DNA of 64,000 nt, from the NCBI GenBank assembly GCA_951213105.1, contig OX578155.1, positions 27,854,857 through 27,918,856 of the forward strand. Direction: 5' to 3'. Below, piece by piece: positions 32,853-43,494 of this stretch; the first letter of the stretch is position 1; each line of letters starts with the position of its first letter. The notes beneath the pieces are model-generated. The model saw nothing but the letters and a program-made list of their open reading frames with translations. It was not told where the DNA came from and did no database searches. A program made the translations under genes and the position numbers. The DNA is from Amaurobius ferox (taxonomy: Eukaryota; Arthropoda; Arachnida; Araneae; Amaurobiidae).

Positions 32853-33084
32853 ATCTAAAACAAGGCTCGGACATCTAGGAATAATGGGATACGTGACGTC
32901 AGCCGCGGGGGGATCTGCAATCACTCTGAGTGTACGCAAGTGTATTGAAGTTATAGAAGTGACTTTCAAAAATTCATATTTTTGAATAAAATAAAATAAT
33001 TTAATTACGTGCCCACGAGGATTATAGTGTCTACTGAAAACAGGACTTCATAAATGGTGAGTTATTTTTTATTTTGTCTTATTT

Positions 33085-33960
33085 TATGCATGCAATTTGA
33101 ACATTCTTGTAACACATAGCACGTGTAGCGCCGAATGTTGCTATATCTGTACGAATAGTCTTATATCTTGAGAAAAGTACTCTTAATTCATGTTTAATAT
33201 TACCTGAATGACTTGTTATTCATCACTGAACCTTGCATTTTAAGCATAATTTTATTACAGACTTTTGTGATGTAAATATTTGCCTTTTTTGTTGAGATCG
33301 TGAATCGTACATTTTTCAGACGTTAGAAAAACAAAATCTGTTACAAATTACTCCTTACACCATGGTATGTTATTTTAAGTTAATCTAAAGTATCAATGAA
33401 TCAAATTGCAGCCTTGCTAAATTATAGAATTATCGAAATAGCCTTGATAAATCATAGAACATAGAAACTGAATTACAAATGAAATATGCGCAATATGCCT
33501 TTGTATAATTGTTTAAGAAATAAAGCATGGGGGGGGGGGGGTATCTGTGATCATTGCATAATGCATTCACACTTAAATTTTCATATTGATGTTTGTATTT
33601 ATTGTTGAATTGTTAGGCTTTTGTTAAAAATAATTACTTTTGTGCTGTGTTTATTAGTTATAACATAATATTTTACCATTCTTCATTTAACTACGGTGCC
33701 CACTTGAGTATCCAGGGCTGCCAAACTATTACTCAAAAGTCTAAACTGTAAATTTAAATTTCATAGCATTTTTTATTTTATTTTGAGAAAATTATCTGTT
33801 GATATATAACTGTGTGATGTTTCTCGCATGTGTGGTACTGAATGTTTCAATTTCTGTATGAATTACCTTATATCTTCTGAAGAAAAATACTTTTAATTCA
33901 TTTTTAATATTGCCTGAATAACTTATTTATTGATGAGCTTTGTATTGTAAGTCACCCAAG
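33085..33960. repeat. Diverged direct duplication
   Basis: 33135-33260 and 33830-33950 share the same order of blocks: GTTGCTATATCTGTACGAAT.../GTTTCAATTTCTGTATGAAT..., CTTATATCTT, TACTCTTAATTCATGTTTAA/TACTTTTAATTCATTTTTAA, then TATT(A/G)CCTGAAT(G/A)ACTT. Repeat spacing is about 690 bp. A G10 run lies at 33531. No gene. Confidence 0.7.
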
Positions 33961-34240
33961 ACAAGCGAGAGTCTATGGCATGTGCAGAGTAAAGTAAAAT
34001 TTTTCATTCGGCTGGCGACTGTACATAACAGAAAATAAAGATGACAAAATTAGAAACACGTCATTTAAAGTTGCTTGTTACCCAAAACAACAACTTGGAT
34101 TCTGGATCAATTTTTCTTACTTCCCACTCCATGCAATCGAGGTCTATGACGTGCGAGATTAAATTTTGCATGCGACTGTACATAACAGAAAATGGAACTG
34201 GCGAATTTGCAAACACGTCATTGAATGGAATTCGCTCATT
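33960..34240. repeat. Diverged tandem duplication of about 150 bp
   Basis: Both units contain CGACTGTACATAACAGAAAA and AAACACGTCATT (34015-34070 and 34168-34222), preceded by GAG(A)GTCTATG(G/A)C. Confidence 0.7.
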
Positions 34241-34340
34241 CGAACATTTTTATCCAAAGTCAGCAGACATATGGCAATAAATAGCAAATTATAGTTACTC
34301 ATGTCTCTAAGCCCATATCACATTCAAGAACTTTTGGAAC

Positions 34341-34423
34341 AACCAACTAGTTCAGACAACTTTTCCACCAATTTTCTAGCAAAGAAGTTGGTGATAGGGT
34401 TGTCTGACAATTTAAGAAGTTGG
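34341..34423. repeat. Imperfect foldback (about 80 nt)
   Basis: CCAACT, AGACAAC and ACCAA on the left are matched in inverse order by TTGGT, GTTGTCT and AAGTTGG on the right. No transcript evidence; could be a MITE remnant. Confidence 0.5.
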
Positions 34424-35302
34424 GCTAAATGAAAAACTGCGAGTGAAAGTACTGTATTTTTATCACATTTTTGGCGAGAAATATACAATTGTGTATTTTG
34501 CAACATTGCAGTTAGGGTTACGTCGGTTTGTTTACTGCTTGGCAACTCGTCTGCTTTACATTACATGGATATTTTAGATCAATTTTGCATTGAAATCTCT
34601 AAAATTTTAATTTGGGCTGATTTTTCGCCCAATTATGGGTTTCGGATTATTTTATAGACGGTATTTAACCATATATAAAGGTAATTATATAAATATATAA
34701 TACATATATACTACGTTGTAATTTGAACTAATTGTTGAATGGCTACAAATTAGTTTTTTGATACTCGACACATTCTATACAGCAAATACTATATTTATTT
34801 TATCAACCATTAACATATGGACTAGTTTTCTTTCAATTATTATCATTCTTCATAGTTCACGTTATGTAATTAACTACTATAAAATACATTTATTGTGTTT
34901 AAAATTTATTTGATGCTCAACTTAAAAGTATTTACATTTTAGAGTCTCGAACATTTTTTTTCAAACATTGTTTACAATTTAACAATCGATATTTAGACCT
35001 TAAAAATATTTTAATCAATACAGTGTTATGTATTGTCATGTACAAATTTATGATATGAAAATTTAAAAAGCGCAAATTTATATTTCTGATGAAATTCAAA
35101 ACACGTTAATTTTTAAAGTTCAAAATTTTTGTATCTAAAAAATTAGCACAGGAAGTAAAATTTAAATGTTAAATTATATCCTTATAATGTAAAATATTGT
35201 TCATATTTCAATTATAAAAAAAAAACTTTTTCATTGTATATAGTTATTTTTCTATACGGTTGCCAATTATCTAATTTTTAATATTTATTATTTTTAGATA
35301 TC
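34424..35302. other. Upstream flank of the THAP/P-type transposase
   Basis: Very AT-rich. No terminal inverted repeat partner with the downstream flank was found by eye. Confidence 0.4.
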
Positions 35303-35527
35303 ATGCCTATGTATTGTTGTGTAACAAACTGTACTTCTAACAGGCGCGGTAAAGAGTATGTTACCTGTTTCCGATTTCCTAAGGATGAAAGAATCACAGA
35401 CTTGTGGATAAGAAAAATTCCACGAAAATTTGACATAAAAAAGGATTCAGTTGTGTGTGCAAAACATTTCATGGAAAATGACATTATTCGATCAGATACA
35501 CTGACATTAAAAATGGGAGTACTATAA
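35303..35527 (+). CDS. THAP DNA-binding domain of P-type transposase (frame ends early)
   Basis: Start MPMYCCVTNC is the usual THAP N-terminus. The C2CH zinc ligands are visible as Cys5, Cys10, Cys52 and His55 (VVCAKHF), with the conserved FRFPKD (residues 23-28) and a Trp at residue 35 (LWIRKIP). The frame stops at 35527, but the conserved text continues at once in another frame (INIPRTIPKL). The break falls at an A-run at about 35509-35513, so a single-base indel or sequence error there is the likely cause. In P-type transposases this domain binds subterminal sites of the element. Confidence 0.85.
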   Translation: MPMYCCVTNCTSNRRGKEYVTCFRFPKDERITDLWIRKIPRKFDIKKDSVVCAKHFMENDIIRSDTLTLKMGVL

Positions 35528-35976
35528 ACATTCCAAGAACAATACCCAAACTTACAAACTCTGCTTATCCGTGTTTGTTTCAAGGATGCCCGGAGTACTT
35601 AAATAAACCTCCTCAACAGCGGACAGCCACATTAGAGCGGTTGAAGAAAATGCAAAAGTTAGATGATGCATATATAAATGATTGGCTTGATAAAGACAAG
35701 ATAGATTCGCTTCATACATTACAGAATGAACTGTTAACTCCACCACGTCTTATAAGTAGATTTATTACTGAACAAGCAATAACTCTTCATCGGTGTGATA
35801 ATTGTATAGCATTTTTATTTATATCATGTCATTCTGATTTAAAGTTAGATAAGAGTCTAAGAGTTAATGAAAATCTTTTAATGACCTTCTCTGTTGGAGA
35901 TAAAGTGTTTGCAGATGAGGCTTTCTGCAAGGTTCTGAGCATTTCAAACTGCCTGACATCATGGAAAACACTCTAA
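35521..35976 (+). CDS. Linker region of P-type transposase (shifted frame)
   Basis: Frame 1 continues from the THAP domain with INIPRTIPKLTNSAYPCLFQ and a region (LERLKKMQKLDDAYINDWLD) likely to form a coiled coil, then HRCDNCIAFLFISCHSDLKL. It overlaps the next ORF by 16 bp in a different frame (TSWKTL stop against MENTLNL), so a second frame change or an intron near 35940-35965 is needed to join it to the catalytic part. Alternative: this part is removed by splicing. Confidence 0.55.
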   Translation, partial: TINIPRTIPKLTNSAYPCLFQGCPEYLNKPPQQRTATLERLKKMQKLDDAYINDWLDKDKIDSLHTLQNELLTPPRLISRFITEQAITLHRCDNCIAFLFISCHSDLKLDKSLRVNENLLMTFSVGDKVFADEAFCKVLSISNCLTSWKTL

Positions 35977-38180
35977 ATCTTATAAAGTGTTATAACAATA
36001 ATAAGAACAGAAATCTTTTGAAATCAAATATTGAAAATTCTTTGGATTACTTCCGTGCATATTTACAAAATGACTGCAATAGTGAAAAATCTGAATGTGC
36101 TAAGTTTTTATTGGAACAATTAACACTTATTGACAAGCCTATACATGGTAGGAAATACTCTACAGATTTGTTAATTTTTGCATATTGTGTGTACATTAAA
36201 TCTTCCTCAGCATATACATATTTATATAATACAAAAATTATACAATTGCCATGTCTTCGCCATCTTAAACGCCTCTCTGGCAATTTACAGGTAAAAGCTG
36301 GTGTTTATAATGCTGAAAATTTTAGTTATTTGAAAGGTAGGTGTAATACTTTATCTGAAAATGAAAGAATTGTGAATGTTCTTATTGATGAAATATACAT
36401 AAAATCCTGTGTTACATTCAAAAATCAAACTTTGATTGGGTTTACTGAAAATTCAAATAACCAAGCAAAAACTGTTCAGGCTTTTATGTTTTCCTCCATA
36501 TTTTCCCCTGTTAAAGAAATTATTGCATTAGTACCAGTGTTTAAGTTAACAGCTGATGAGTTATGTAGCATGACAGTTAAAATTTTAGAAATTTTAGAAA
36601 ATGTAGGGTTTACTGTGTTCAGTATTATTTTTGATAATAATCGTATCAATAGAAATATGTTTGTAAAGTTATCTGGTGGTAATGGCATGAAAATTTCCAT
36701 TCCAAATCCAGCTAATAAATCAAAAAAAGTATTTTTCTTATTTGATTCAGTGCATCTCCTCAAATCAATTCGAAATAATTGGATAAATCAAAAAGACGCA
36801 GAAAAAAAATTCATTTTTCCTGTTCCTGAAGAATGCATCAAAAATTATTCTAGAGAAAATGACCATGTTTTGTCAGATTTTAAACCATCTGCTGCTGCAT
36901 CATTTTCTTTATTACAGGATATCTATCAAGAAGAATTGGGAACATTTTTGAAAACTGCCCCAAAATTAAATGTTAAGGCTTTAAACCCAAGTAATTTAGA
37001 AAAACAAAATGTCAAATTAGCCCTAAAAATCTTTGATAGGTCAAATATTGCAGCATTAAAAACATTTATTGAAAAGGAAAACTGTACAAATGCAGAACTT
37101 TGGAAGAATACAGCCTCCTTTATTGATCGAATTGTTAGTTGGTGGGAAATAATGAATATCAAAACTATAAATAAAGGACGGCGCTTAAGACTACCCAATT
37201 CTGAACCTTTTACAGTAGACGACCAGCGCAGGATAAAATTTCTTCAGTCATTTGTATCATGGTTAGAACAGTGGGAAAATATGAAGCAAAAGAATAGAGA
37301 GGGTGTTTTGTCGCGAGAAACATTTTTTGCCTTAACCCATACTGCAACTTGTATGATTTCAATTATAGAATATATATTAAAAGATTTGAAATTTAGTTAT
37401 GTTTTATGTGGAAAATTTCAAACCGATAATCTTGAGGCAAGATTTGGTCAGTATCGTGAAATGTCTGGTTCAAATTATAATATATCACTTCAGCAAATTT
37501 TAGAAGCTGAGAAGAAATTAAGAGTTAAAAGTTTATTACGTGTAAAATCAGAAAAGTATGGTAATTTTAGTATTTCTGATTTAATTTATTCCCATTCTTT
37601 TGAAGACAATCTTTGTAATGATGTAGAAGTAGAAAATTTTCTGTCTATATTAGATTATCTCTTGAATTTTGATTATTTATCAAAAAATGATTTAAATGTT
37701 TTAACATACATAGGTGGATATTGTGTTTTCAAATTAAAATTATCTTGTAATCAATGTATTTCTTTATACATAACTGCAAAATGTTTGATTCTTGATGAAC
37801 AATCCCTACAAAATTTTCAATATTTACATTTAATGGATCGTGGTGGACTAAAAGCTCCATCAGCATCTGTAATTAGTATTCTTTCAGTATGCTATTTAAT
37901 ATTTATCAAGTTGGTATCCAATATGCATGAATGTGAATTTCTGAATTGTAAAAATCAAGTAATGCTTTTAGTTAAGTTGACTGTTATGTCTTTGGAAGAA
38001 TCCGATCTTGCAAATTCTGATGAAATTTGTTTTTGTTGTAAACAGTCTGAGAATTATTTTGTTTCAAAGATTATTAGAACATTTAGTAACATTTGTTTGA
38101 ATAATTATGCTAAACAATGCAATAACATGGAAAAAAGGAAAAAAGATGATCGAAAACTTAATAAACTTGCATCTAAGTAA
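35961..38180 (+). CDS. P-element/THAP9-type transposase catalytic region
   Basis: 739 uninterrupted codons. The RNase H-like core is recognisable: VLIDEIYIK with Asp143, then the QAFMFSSIFSPVKEIIALVP strand, SIIFDNNRINRNMF with Asp225, FFLFDSVHLLKSIRNNWIN (residues 258-276, the 'D.VHLLK.IRNNW' block of P/THAP9 proteins) and TDNLEARFGQYREMSGSNYN with the likely catalytic Glu492. Residues 277-470 form the insertion domain (GTP-binding in the Drosophila enzyme). The C-terminus has a Cys-rich patch (CFCCKQ). Catalytic residues look intact, so this is a young copy, disabled if the frame breaks upstream are real. No 8-bp TSD or TIR was located. Confidence 0.9.
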   Translation: MENTLNLIKCYNNNKNRNLLKSNIENSLDYFRAYLQNDCNSEKSECAKFLLEQLTLIDKPIHGRKYSTDLLIFAYCVYIKSSSAYTYLYNTKIIQLPCLRHLKRLSGNLQVKAGVYNAENFSYLKGRCNTLSENERIVNVLIDEIYIKSCVTFKNQTLIGFTENSNNQAKTVQAFMFSSIFSPVKEIIALVPVFKLTADELCSMTVKILEILENVGFTVFSIIFDNNRINRNMFVKLSGGNGMKISIPNPANKSKKVFFLFDSVHLLKSIRNNWINQKDAEKKFIFPVPEECIKNYSRENDHVLSDFKPSAAASFSLLQDIYQEELGTFLKTAPKLNVKALNPSNLEKQNVKLALKIFDRSNIAALKTFIEKENCTNAELWKNTASFIDRIVSWWEIMNIKTINKGRRLRLPNSEPFTVDDQRRIKFLQSFVSWLEQWENMKQKNREGVLSRETFFALTHTATCMISIIEYILKDLKFSYVLCGKFQTDNLEARFGQYREMSGSNYNISLQQILEAEKKLRVKSLLRVKSEKYGNFSISDLIYSHSFEDNLCNDVEVENFLSILDYLLNFDYLSKNDLNVLTYIGGYCVFKLKLSCNQCISLYITAKCLILDEQSLQNFQYLHLMDRGGLKAPSASVISILSVCYLIFIKLVSNMHECEFLNCKNQVMLLVKLTVMSLEESDLANSDEICFCCKQSENYFVSKIIRTFSNICLNNYAKQCNNMEKRKKDDRKLNKLASK

Positions 38181-38694
38181 AAGAACACCTATAAAATAAG
38201 TTTCAACATCAAATTAGGCAAATTTAAAAGCTTTCACATTCCATAAACAATCTATTGGAATAATTATGCTGAACAATGTAATAATATGGGGGAAAATATT
38301 ATCAAAAATGCAATACTTCCTGAAATTTCAAGGGATTAGTATAATAGTACTGTAAAAGCATATAATTGAAAGTTATATCAAAATCAGCTAAAAGCAGAAC
38401 TTTGTGAGAATATAGACGTCTTTATTGACTGAATTGTTAGATGGGTTGAAATAATGCATGTCAAAAGTGTAAATAAGATTTTGAACCTTTTATATTAGAT
38501 AATCAGCGTAAGTTCAAATATATTCATTTCTATTATAAGCTTTGTGGGAAAATATTGGACGAAAGAATACAAAGGGTGGATTTTTTTACAAGAAACATAT
38601 TTTGCCTTATCACTGATACAACTTGTATGATTTCGATTATAAAATGAAATTTGTCCATGTTGAAAAAATTACCCAATTTACTTGTTTTGTTTTT

Positions 38695-38762
<68 letters not shown>

Positions 38763-38850
38763 ATTTTGGTAATTTGGATCTTTCTGACTTAAAATATATA
38801 TTGCAAAACAGCGATATTCATTTTTCTGAAAAGCATAATTATTGAGATTT
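38181..38850 (+). pseudogene. Older, scrambled duplicate pieces of the P-type transposase
   Basis: 38255-38300 resembles 38089-38130 (AATAATTATGCT(A/G)AACAATG). 38395-38460 resembles 37085-37160 (GCAGAACTTTG...TTTATTGA). 38560-38645 resembles 37290-37370 (GCAACTTGTATGATTTCAAT or variant). 38760-38800 resembles 37555-37595. Frames are broken. A (TA)n tract of about 60 bp interrupts it at 38701-38760. Confidence 0.75.
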
Positions 38851-40440
38851 GTAACAAATATGTTTTGAAAACAAAAAATCGAGAAAGTTAATAATGTTTA
38901 TTTTTTATCAAAAGTTATTGATTGATGCTTTTGATTACATTACAATCAAAGTATTTAATGTGTCATTTAGATTTAACAGATTAAATAGTTTTTGTATCTA
39001 ATGAAAATGTCTATTATATTATTTATAATCCATACCTTATGTACATCATTTAATATATATCAGGTTGGTATTCAGTAGATATAAGTGGGGGGGGGGGGTA
39101 ACTTTTGTTTGAATGTGACATATGATATGCAGGTACTTTTCAGGCAAAATATGGATCTAGCATTTGCGGCAGATACATTTTATTTATATGTAACTTTGTT
39201 AACTCCAACTACTTGGATTTATACATTTGTTGTAATAATGTTTATATATGCTCATAAAAAGCTCTTCTCTCTTGTATTTTATTTACTTGCTTCAAGAAAA
39301 ACTTAATAACTTCACATTTCAACACAATATAAATGGTGTGTACTAGTTAAAACATACACACATACATGGTAAATAGTTTCATTGCATGTAGAAAGACAAT
39401 GATTTTCTACTTAGTGTGGTAACCTAACTTATGGATAATTAAAATTTGTACATATACTACATGTCATTACAAGTTAAGGTAATTTACATTTCAAGAAGAA
39501 AAAAATTATTTAAATTTCATGAAGATATAAATCAATAAATGGTGTGTACTAGCATATAGCATGCATACTGAAGTGTAACTATTGTGGTGATTGTCATTAC
39601 TAAATTAAAAAGCTTTATATTTAGTCAGAAAGTTAAAATGTTTAATAAATTTCTACTAAGTTATTTTCCTATCTAAAGTCCGACAGAAAATTATGCATAA
39701 ATTTGTTTGAATTTTAAATGGAGAATTTTCAGATTTTTTAAACAGGCTTTTTAAACATGTTTCTTCGCATTTTTTATGAATTCTAGATTTACAGTATAAA
39801 ATGTTGTTCAAGTGAAATAGGTAGGTATCAAGAGTTTTTGAAATATAGTATTAGTGTAAAAGTAATAATGTTGCAAAAGTTACTGTCACAAAATAGAAAA
39901 GTTAAATTTAGAAATTTATATTCATAACTATTTCACTGCGTTTTATGTTGCGTATATTTTTAAACTAAATGCTAAATCTGGAGATATATATATATATATA
40001 TGTATGTTAGCTAATAAAATATGTATTTAAAGTCATAGGTAAGTGTCAGCAGTTTCTCCCATTATAGTGAATAATATGTAATTACTTTTTTCCTAATTTA
40101 TAGTTATAAAATATTATTTGAATTTCTAAGGTTTATAAGTTTTGTTTTTTGATATATTTTAAATATTATATAAATATTAATATAGTTGTTTATTATATTA
40201 ATATAACTTTAACATAAATATTTACAGAAGAGAGTGAAAAAATATTTGTTCTCAGTGTAAATCATTTTTTATTTTAGAATCACAATTTGAAGTTTATTCT
40301 AATTTACTTATTAGTTTAGAGATATATTTTTTCATATTAGTCTTATTTATTACTGTAGAAATTCATCTGTGTCAGATCCCGTACGTGTTACGCAAGGGAG
40401 ATACGTTCCCTCCGTTGCTGCGGTTGAGTTGTCAATGTCC
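38851..40440. other. AT-rich interval without gene
   Basis: Contains a G-run at 39088, a repeated AAATGGTGTGTACTAG (39332 and 39538) and a short (TA)n at 39985. The frame at 39085-39306 has a hydrophobic stretch but no family signature and starts in the G-run. I see no supportable gene. Confidence 0.4.
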
Positions 40441-40454
40441 GGGCCTTTTGAATT

Positions 40455-40720
40455 CTAGGTGGCCTTGGCCATACCCTCCTTCCCCTACCACTAACCTCTC
40501 AGAAGGACTTACAGACCCACATGTTTAACGTGATCATACTCCGCATCAACACGGCGGCAGTTGTGGCAGCGTGCAAACCCTGGACTACCGCGCCCGAAAT
40601 GTGCTAATAGCACACGGTGTTCCGAGGTGGTTAGCCACCCAAGTACTAACCGTGCCCAATGCTGCTTGACTTCAGTGATCTAACGAGAACCAGCGTTTTC
40701 AGCATGGTAGGGCCGTTGGC
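40455..40720 (-). mobile_element. 5S rRNA-tRNA chimeric SINE, 3'-truncated
   Basis: On the minus strand 40720-40603 is a 5S rRNA-like sequence: GCCAACGGCCCTACCATGCT, then GATCACTGAAGTCAAGCAGC (A-box region) and GGTTAGTACTTGGGTGGCTA. This is followed by TTTCGGGCGCGGTAGTCCAG (tRNA-like box A), then directly by the SINE body TTGCACGCTGCCACAACTGC and GTGATCATACT-complement sequence to the poly-purine segment. The B-box region of the tRNA half is missing, as in the copy at 44528. Confidence 0.85.
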
Positions 40721-40870
40721 GAGTGGACTGATGTGTTGAAAACCCAGACCGTCCGACTCATCCAGTGGACTTGAGCATCTGTTTGGATGGCTGGTAGTGA
40801 CTGATGTGTCGAAAGCCCAGGACGACAGACTCGTCCGAAGACATGAGCAGCACAATGGACGTCCGAAGTT
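40721..40870 (-). repeat. Two copies of a 65-bp repeat related to the SINE tail
   Basis: Units at 40733-40795 and 40800-40860, each with (A/G)CCCAG(A)CCG(T)CCGACTC-type sequence, then GAGCA and a GGACG/GGATGGC end. Confidence 0.6.
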
Positions 40871-41108
40871 AAATTTTCCCCCATTTTAAAGGCATTTTAG
40901 CGGTGTTTTTTGTCTGTAAAAATGTTACATAACATAAATTCCCTCCATCCTCTTTAAATGCTGCAAAAACTGAAATTATTAATATTCGAGTTATGATCAA
41001 TTTTTTCCAATAAAAATGCAAAAGTTTCTCCAGCAATCAGAAATATTTTAGTGTGAATTTTATACATGCAAATTTATAAATACATTTAAACCAAACAATG
41101 TTTATATT
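40871..41108. other. Interval without gene
   Basis: Nothing recognised. Confidence 0.4.
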
Positions 41109-41700
41109 TATTACTTTCCCTATATATATAGTATAATGTATAGGAAAAGTATTGACAGATTCAAAAATTGAAATTTGAGATTTTGACGGAAGAACACATT
41201 TAAACATCTCTGTATTCGAATTAACTTTTTTGAGACCACCTCTCTATTTATATGTGTGCATCCATGAGTCTGTGGATGTGATATCTCACAAACAAAAGGA
41301 GTGTTTTGAATGAAATTTGGTACAAATATCAGAATCAGTGAATACTAGAAGCCTGCTGATTTTAAATGCTATTGAATGTTCAAAAAACCCCATATTTTCG
41401 AATGATATTTTGAAAAAATCATTAAGAAATTAAAACTTTCAATAATGTTACGCAAATGACCATTTCTTGTATAATTTTTTTATTAAAAACGTATTTAAAC
41501 TTTAGAAAGTTAGCATGAACCTGTTCTCAAGATATTGCATATTTTTCTAAAAGATTTATCCAGAATACTACAAAAAAGTTGAAACAAAAAGTATTAACTA
41601 TCATGAAATATGTTCGCTTTTCATACTATGTTATGTGACATATTTGTTAACATCAATCTCGTGCATCTACTCACGCGAAGATAGTCGTGTAATAGTTTTA
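41109..41700 (-). mobile_element. DINE/Helentron-like element, family H, old copy
   Basis: Terminal hairpin ACTTTCCCTATATATATAGT then ATAATGTATAGGAAAAGTAT; downstream blocks match 8870-9350 (for example ATGAAATTTGGTACAAATAT and GATATTGCATATTT). The TC end has been lost. Confidence 0.6.
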
Positions 41701-42062
41701 TATTTTTATGACCAACAATTCAACAGTAGTAATTTATATATATGAAAATTTCTTCTCTCCATTTATTTCTATTACTGGGCAATAAATCTGACAAATTTGG
41801 GTACCGATTGAAAGGAATATTATCAATTCGGCAATATCTCACCCCAGATTTATTTAAATATAGGCTCCACAGAGAAACATAAAATCGGGGTTCCACTGCA
41901 ATAAAATTGTAAAATGTCATTAATTTATTTTCATTTTAATGTAGTTATTACAGTAGAGTAGGGAAATTGCAAAACTGACTCAGTTAACTAGCATTATAGA
42001 GCAGAGATATCAAATTATGCGATACCACTAACACGTTGTAATATGTTATTGTTAAGAGCCAG
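41701..42062. other. Interval without gene
   Basis: A 66-codon frame on the minus strand (41720-41920) carries no recognised motif. Confidence 0.4.
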
Positions 42063-42255
42063 ATCGTCGGACCTATCAGAAAGGTGTAAGGTAACTGTTT
42101 GGACGGCTAGGAAATGCCACTTTTGACTGGAACCCAGCGGGGGAGGTGCGTTGTAATATGTCGAAAACCCAGACCAATCGACTCGCCCTAAGGCATGATC
42201 AGCAAATTGAGTGGTCGGGCATTATAACATGTTGAGATCCAGACCGTCCAAGTGA
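42063..42255 (-). mobile_element. SINE 3' fragment plus 65-bp repeat
   Basis: GTCGGACCTATCAGAAAGGT then AAGGTAACTGTTTGGACGG is the reverse of the SINE 3' end, internally deleted. 42160-42225 is another 65-bp repeat unit. Confidence 0.75.
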
Positions 42256-42737
42256 AATAACTCTAAAAAATGAAAATAGATACATAAAATTTTGATATAC
42301 ACATCCCGTGGGATGCATAAAAACACTCCACTTTTCATGAAATAAAAAATTCAGTGATTTCATACAGAGGCCATATTGGCTCCTTTCAGGGGTTCTGCTG
42401 GAATCTGGCCAGTCAACACCGCTGCAGTAAATTTCAATAACAAAATTTCAAAGTTTCAAATTTCAAACAACCAAATAACCTTTCAAATAACTCCAAACTA
42501 TCAAAAATAAAATAAGATCATATGAAAGTTTGGAGAACTGTGAGCAAAATTATAGCTTGTAAAAGTACCTTTACTAGCTATTTATCTTAAGATTTTAAAA
42601 TAAATAATAAGTTAAACTATATGTCAAGAAATAATATGTCAACTCATTAAAACCCTAGAAGATCCCCAACACAAACAACATTTTCCTTCCACTTCCATTC
42701 CGACCAAGTCAAAATAAACACCAGTTTCTGCAAATGG

Positions 42738-42810
42738 TGTCGAAAGCCCAGGCCGACCGACTCATCCGAAGACTGAGAGCAGCAATTTGGGCGGCCGGAG
42801 TCTCTCTGCA
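42738..42810 (-). repeat. 65-bp SINE-tail-related repeat
   Basis: TGTCGAAAGCCCAGGCCGAC then CGACTCATCCGAAGAC...GGGCGGCCGGAG; closest to the unit at 40800. Confidence 0.65.
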
Positions 42811-43175
42811 AATGGTGTCACAAACTCTAGTCTTGAAAGATATAAAGAGAAAAAACAGTCTTAAATGTATTGAAGGAAGGGGCAGAATTATTCAAAATCC
42901 TTTCTTTCGACTCTTTCTGTTTTGTTTCATGTAATAGAGGAAAGAATAGATGAGGGCATGTTTATAATATTTTCTTAAACTCTAGATTCCCGGCTTAATT
43001 TTATTATTTTTAATTGTGGAGAACAGGAGATTTTGAGCAAGCATTATCTTGTCATATTACATTGTACAATTTTCTGAATTCATCGGGAAAACAAGTTCTT
43101 TAATTTCTTTTGTTTTATTTTAAACGAAAGTCTGTTTAAGTGAGTGACGTTATCTATATTATATAAGCTGAGTGC
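42811..43175. other. Interval without gene
   Basis: AT-rich, nothing recognised. Confidence 0.4.
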
Positions 43176-43494
43176 TTATTTAGGTCCCAAGCGACGTAGA
43201 GTAATTTGTTTTAATTTTGTATAAGGATAGCCTTTTATATGCTTGTAAAAAGAATGTCCAAATTTTGTGTTTAAATCTTTCTGGCATTGTGTGCAGTTTT
43301 CACGATGAAATTTTATTATCAGTTTTTCTCCAAAACCATTCGACCAATTGAAACCAAATTCTGCTAAGTAAGCTATTCTATGAATGTGTAAACAATGTTG
43401 TTCTTCTTCTAGTTTATCAAAAATACAAAAAAAAAACTGATTTGGGAAGATTCTCTTTACGTGCTGACGAAGTCCAACCACATTACTATTTAGC
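43176..43494 (-). other. Unidentified open segment, possible exon or transposon relic
   Basis: A minus-strand frame of 101 codons from the Met at 43481 (open back to about 43494, where an AG follows ATTTCAC). It has normal amino-acid composition for the region, a Cys/His-rich patch (HCLHIHRIAYLAEFGFNW, then HRENCTQCQK) and a basic end (KLKQITLRRLGPK). I do not recognise the family. The composition is less AT-biased than most spurious frames here, so a decayed coding source is plausible, but nothing confirms it. Confidence 0.25.

Noticed and set aside
39085..39306. 73-codon frame with a hydrophobic end, as a small membrane protein
   Set aside because: It starts in a poly-G run, has no homologous signature and lies in otherwise non-coding AT-rich DNA.
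34000..39400. TIR pair for the P-type transposase
   Set aside because: I compared the flanks by eye and found no convincing inverted ends or 8-bp duplication; the ends may be lost or beyond visual detection.
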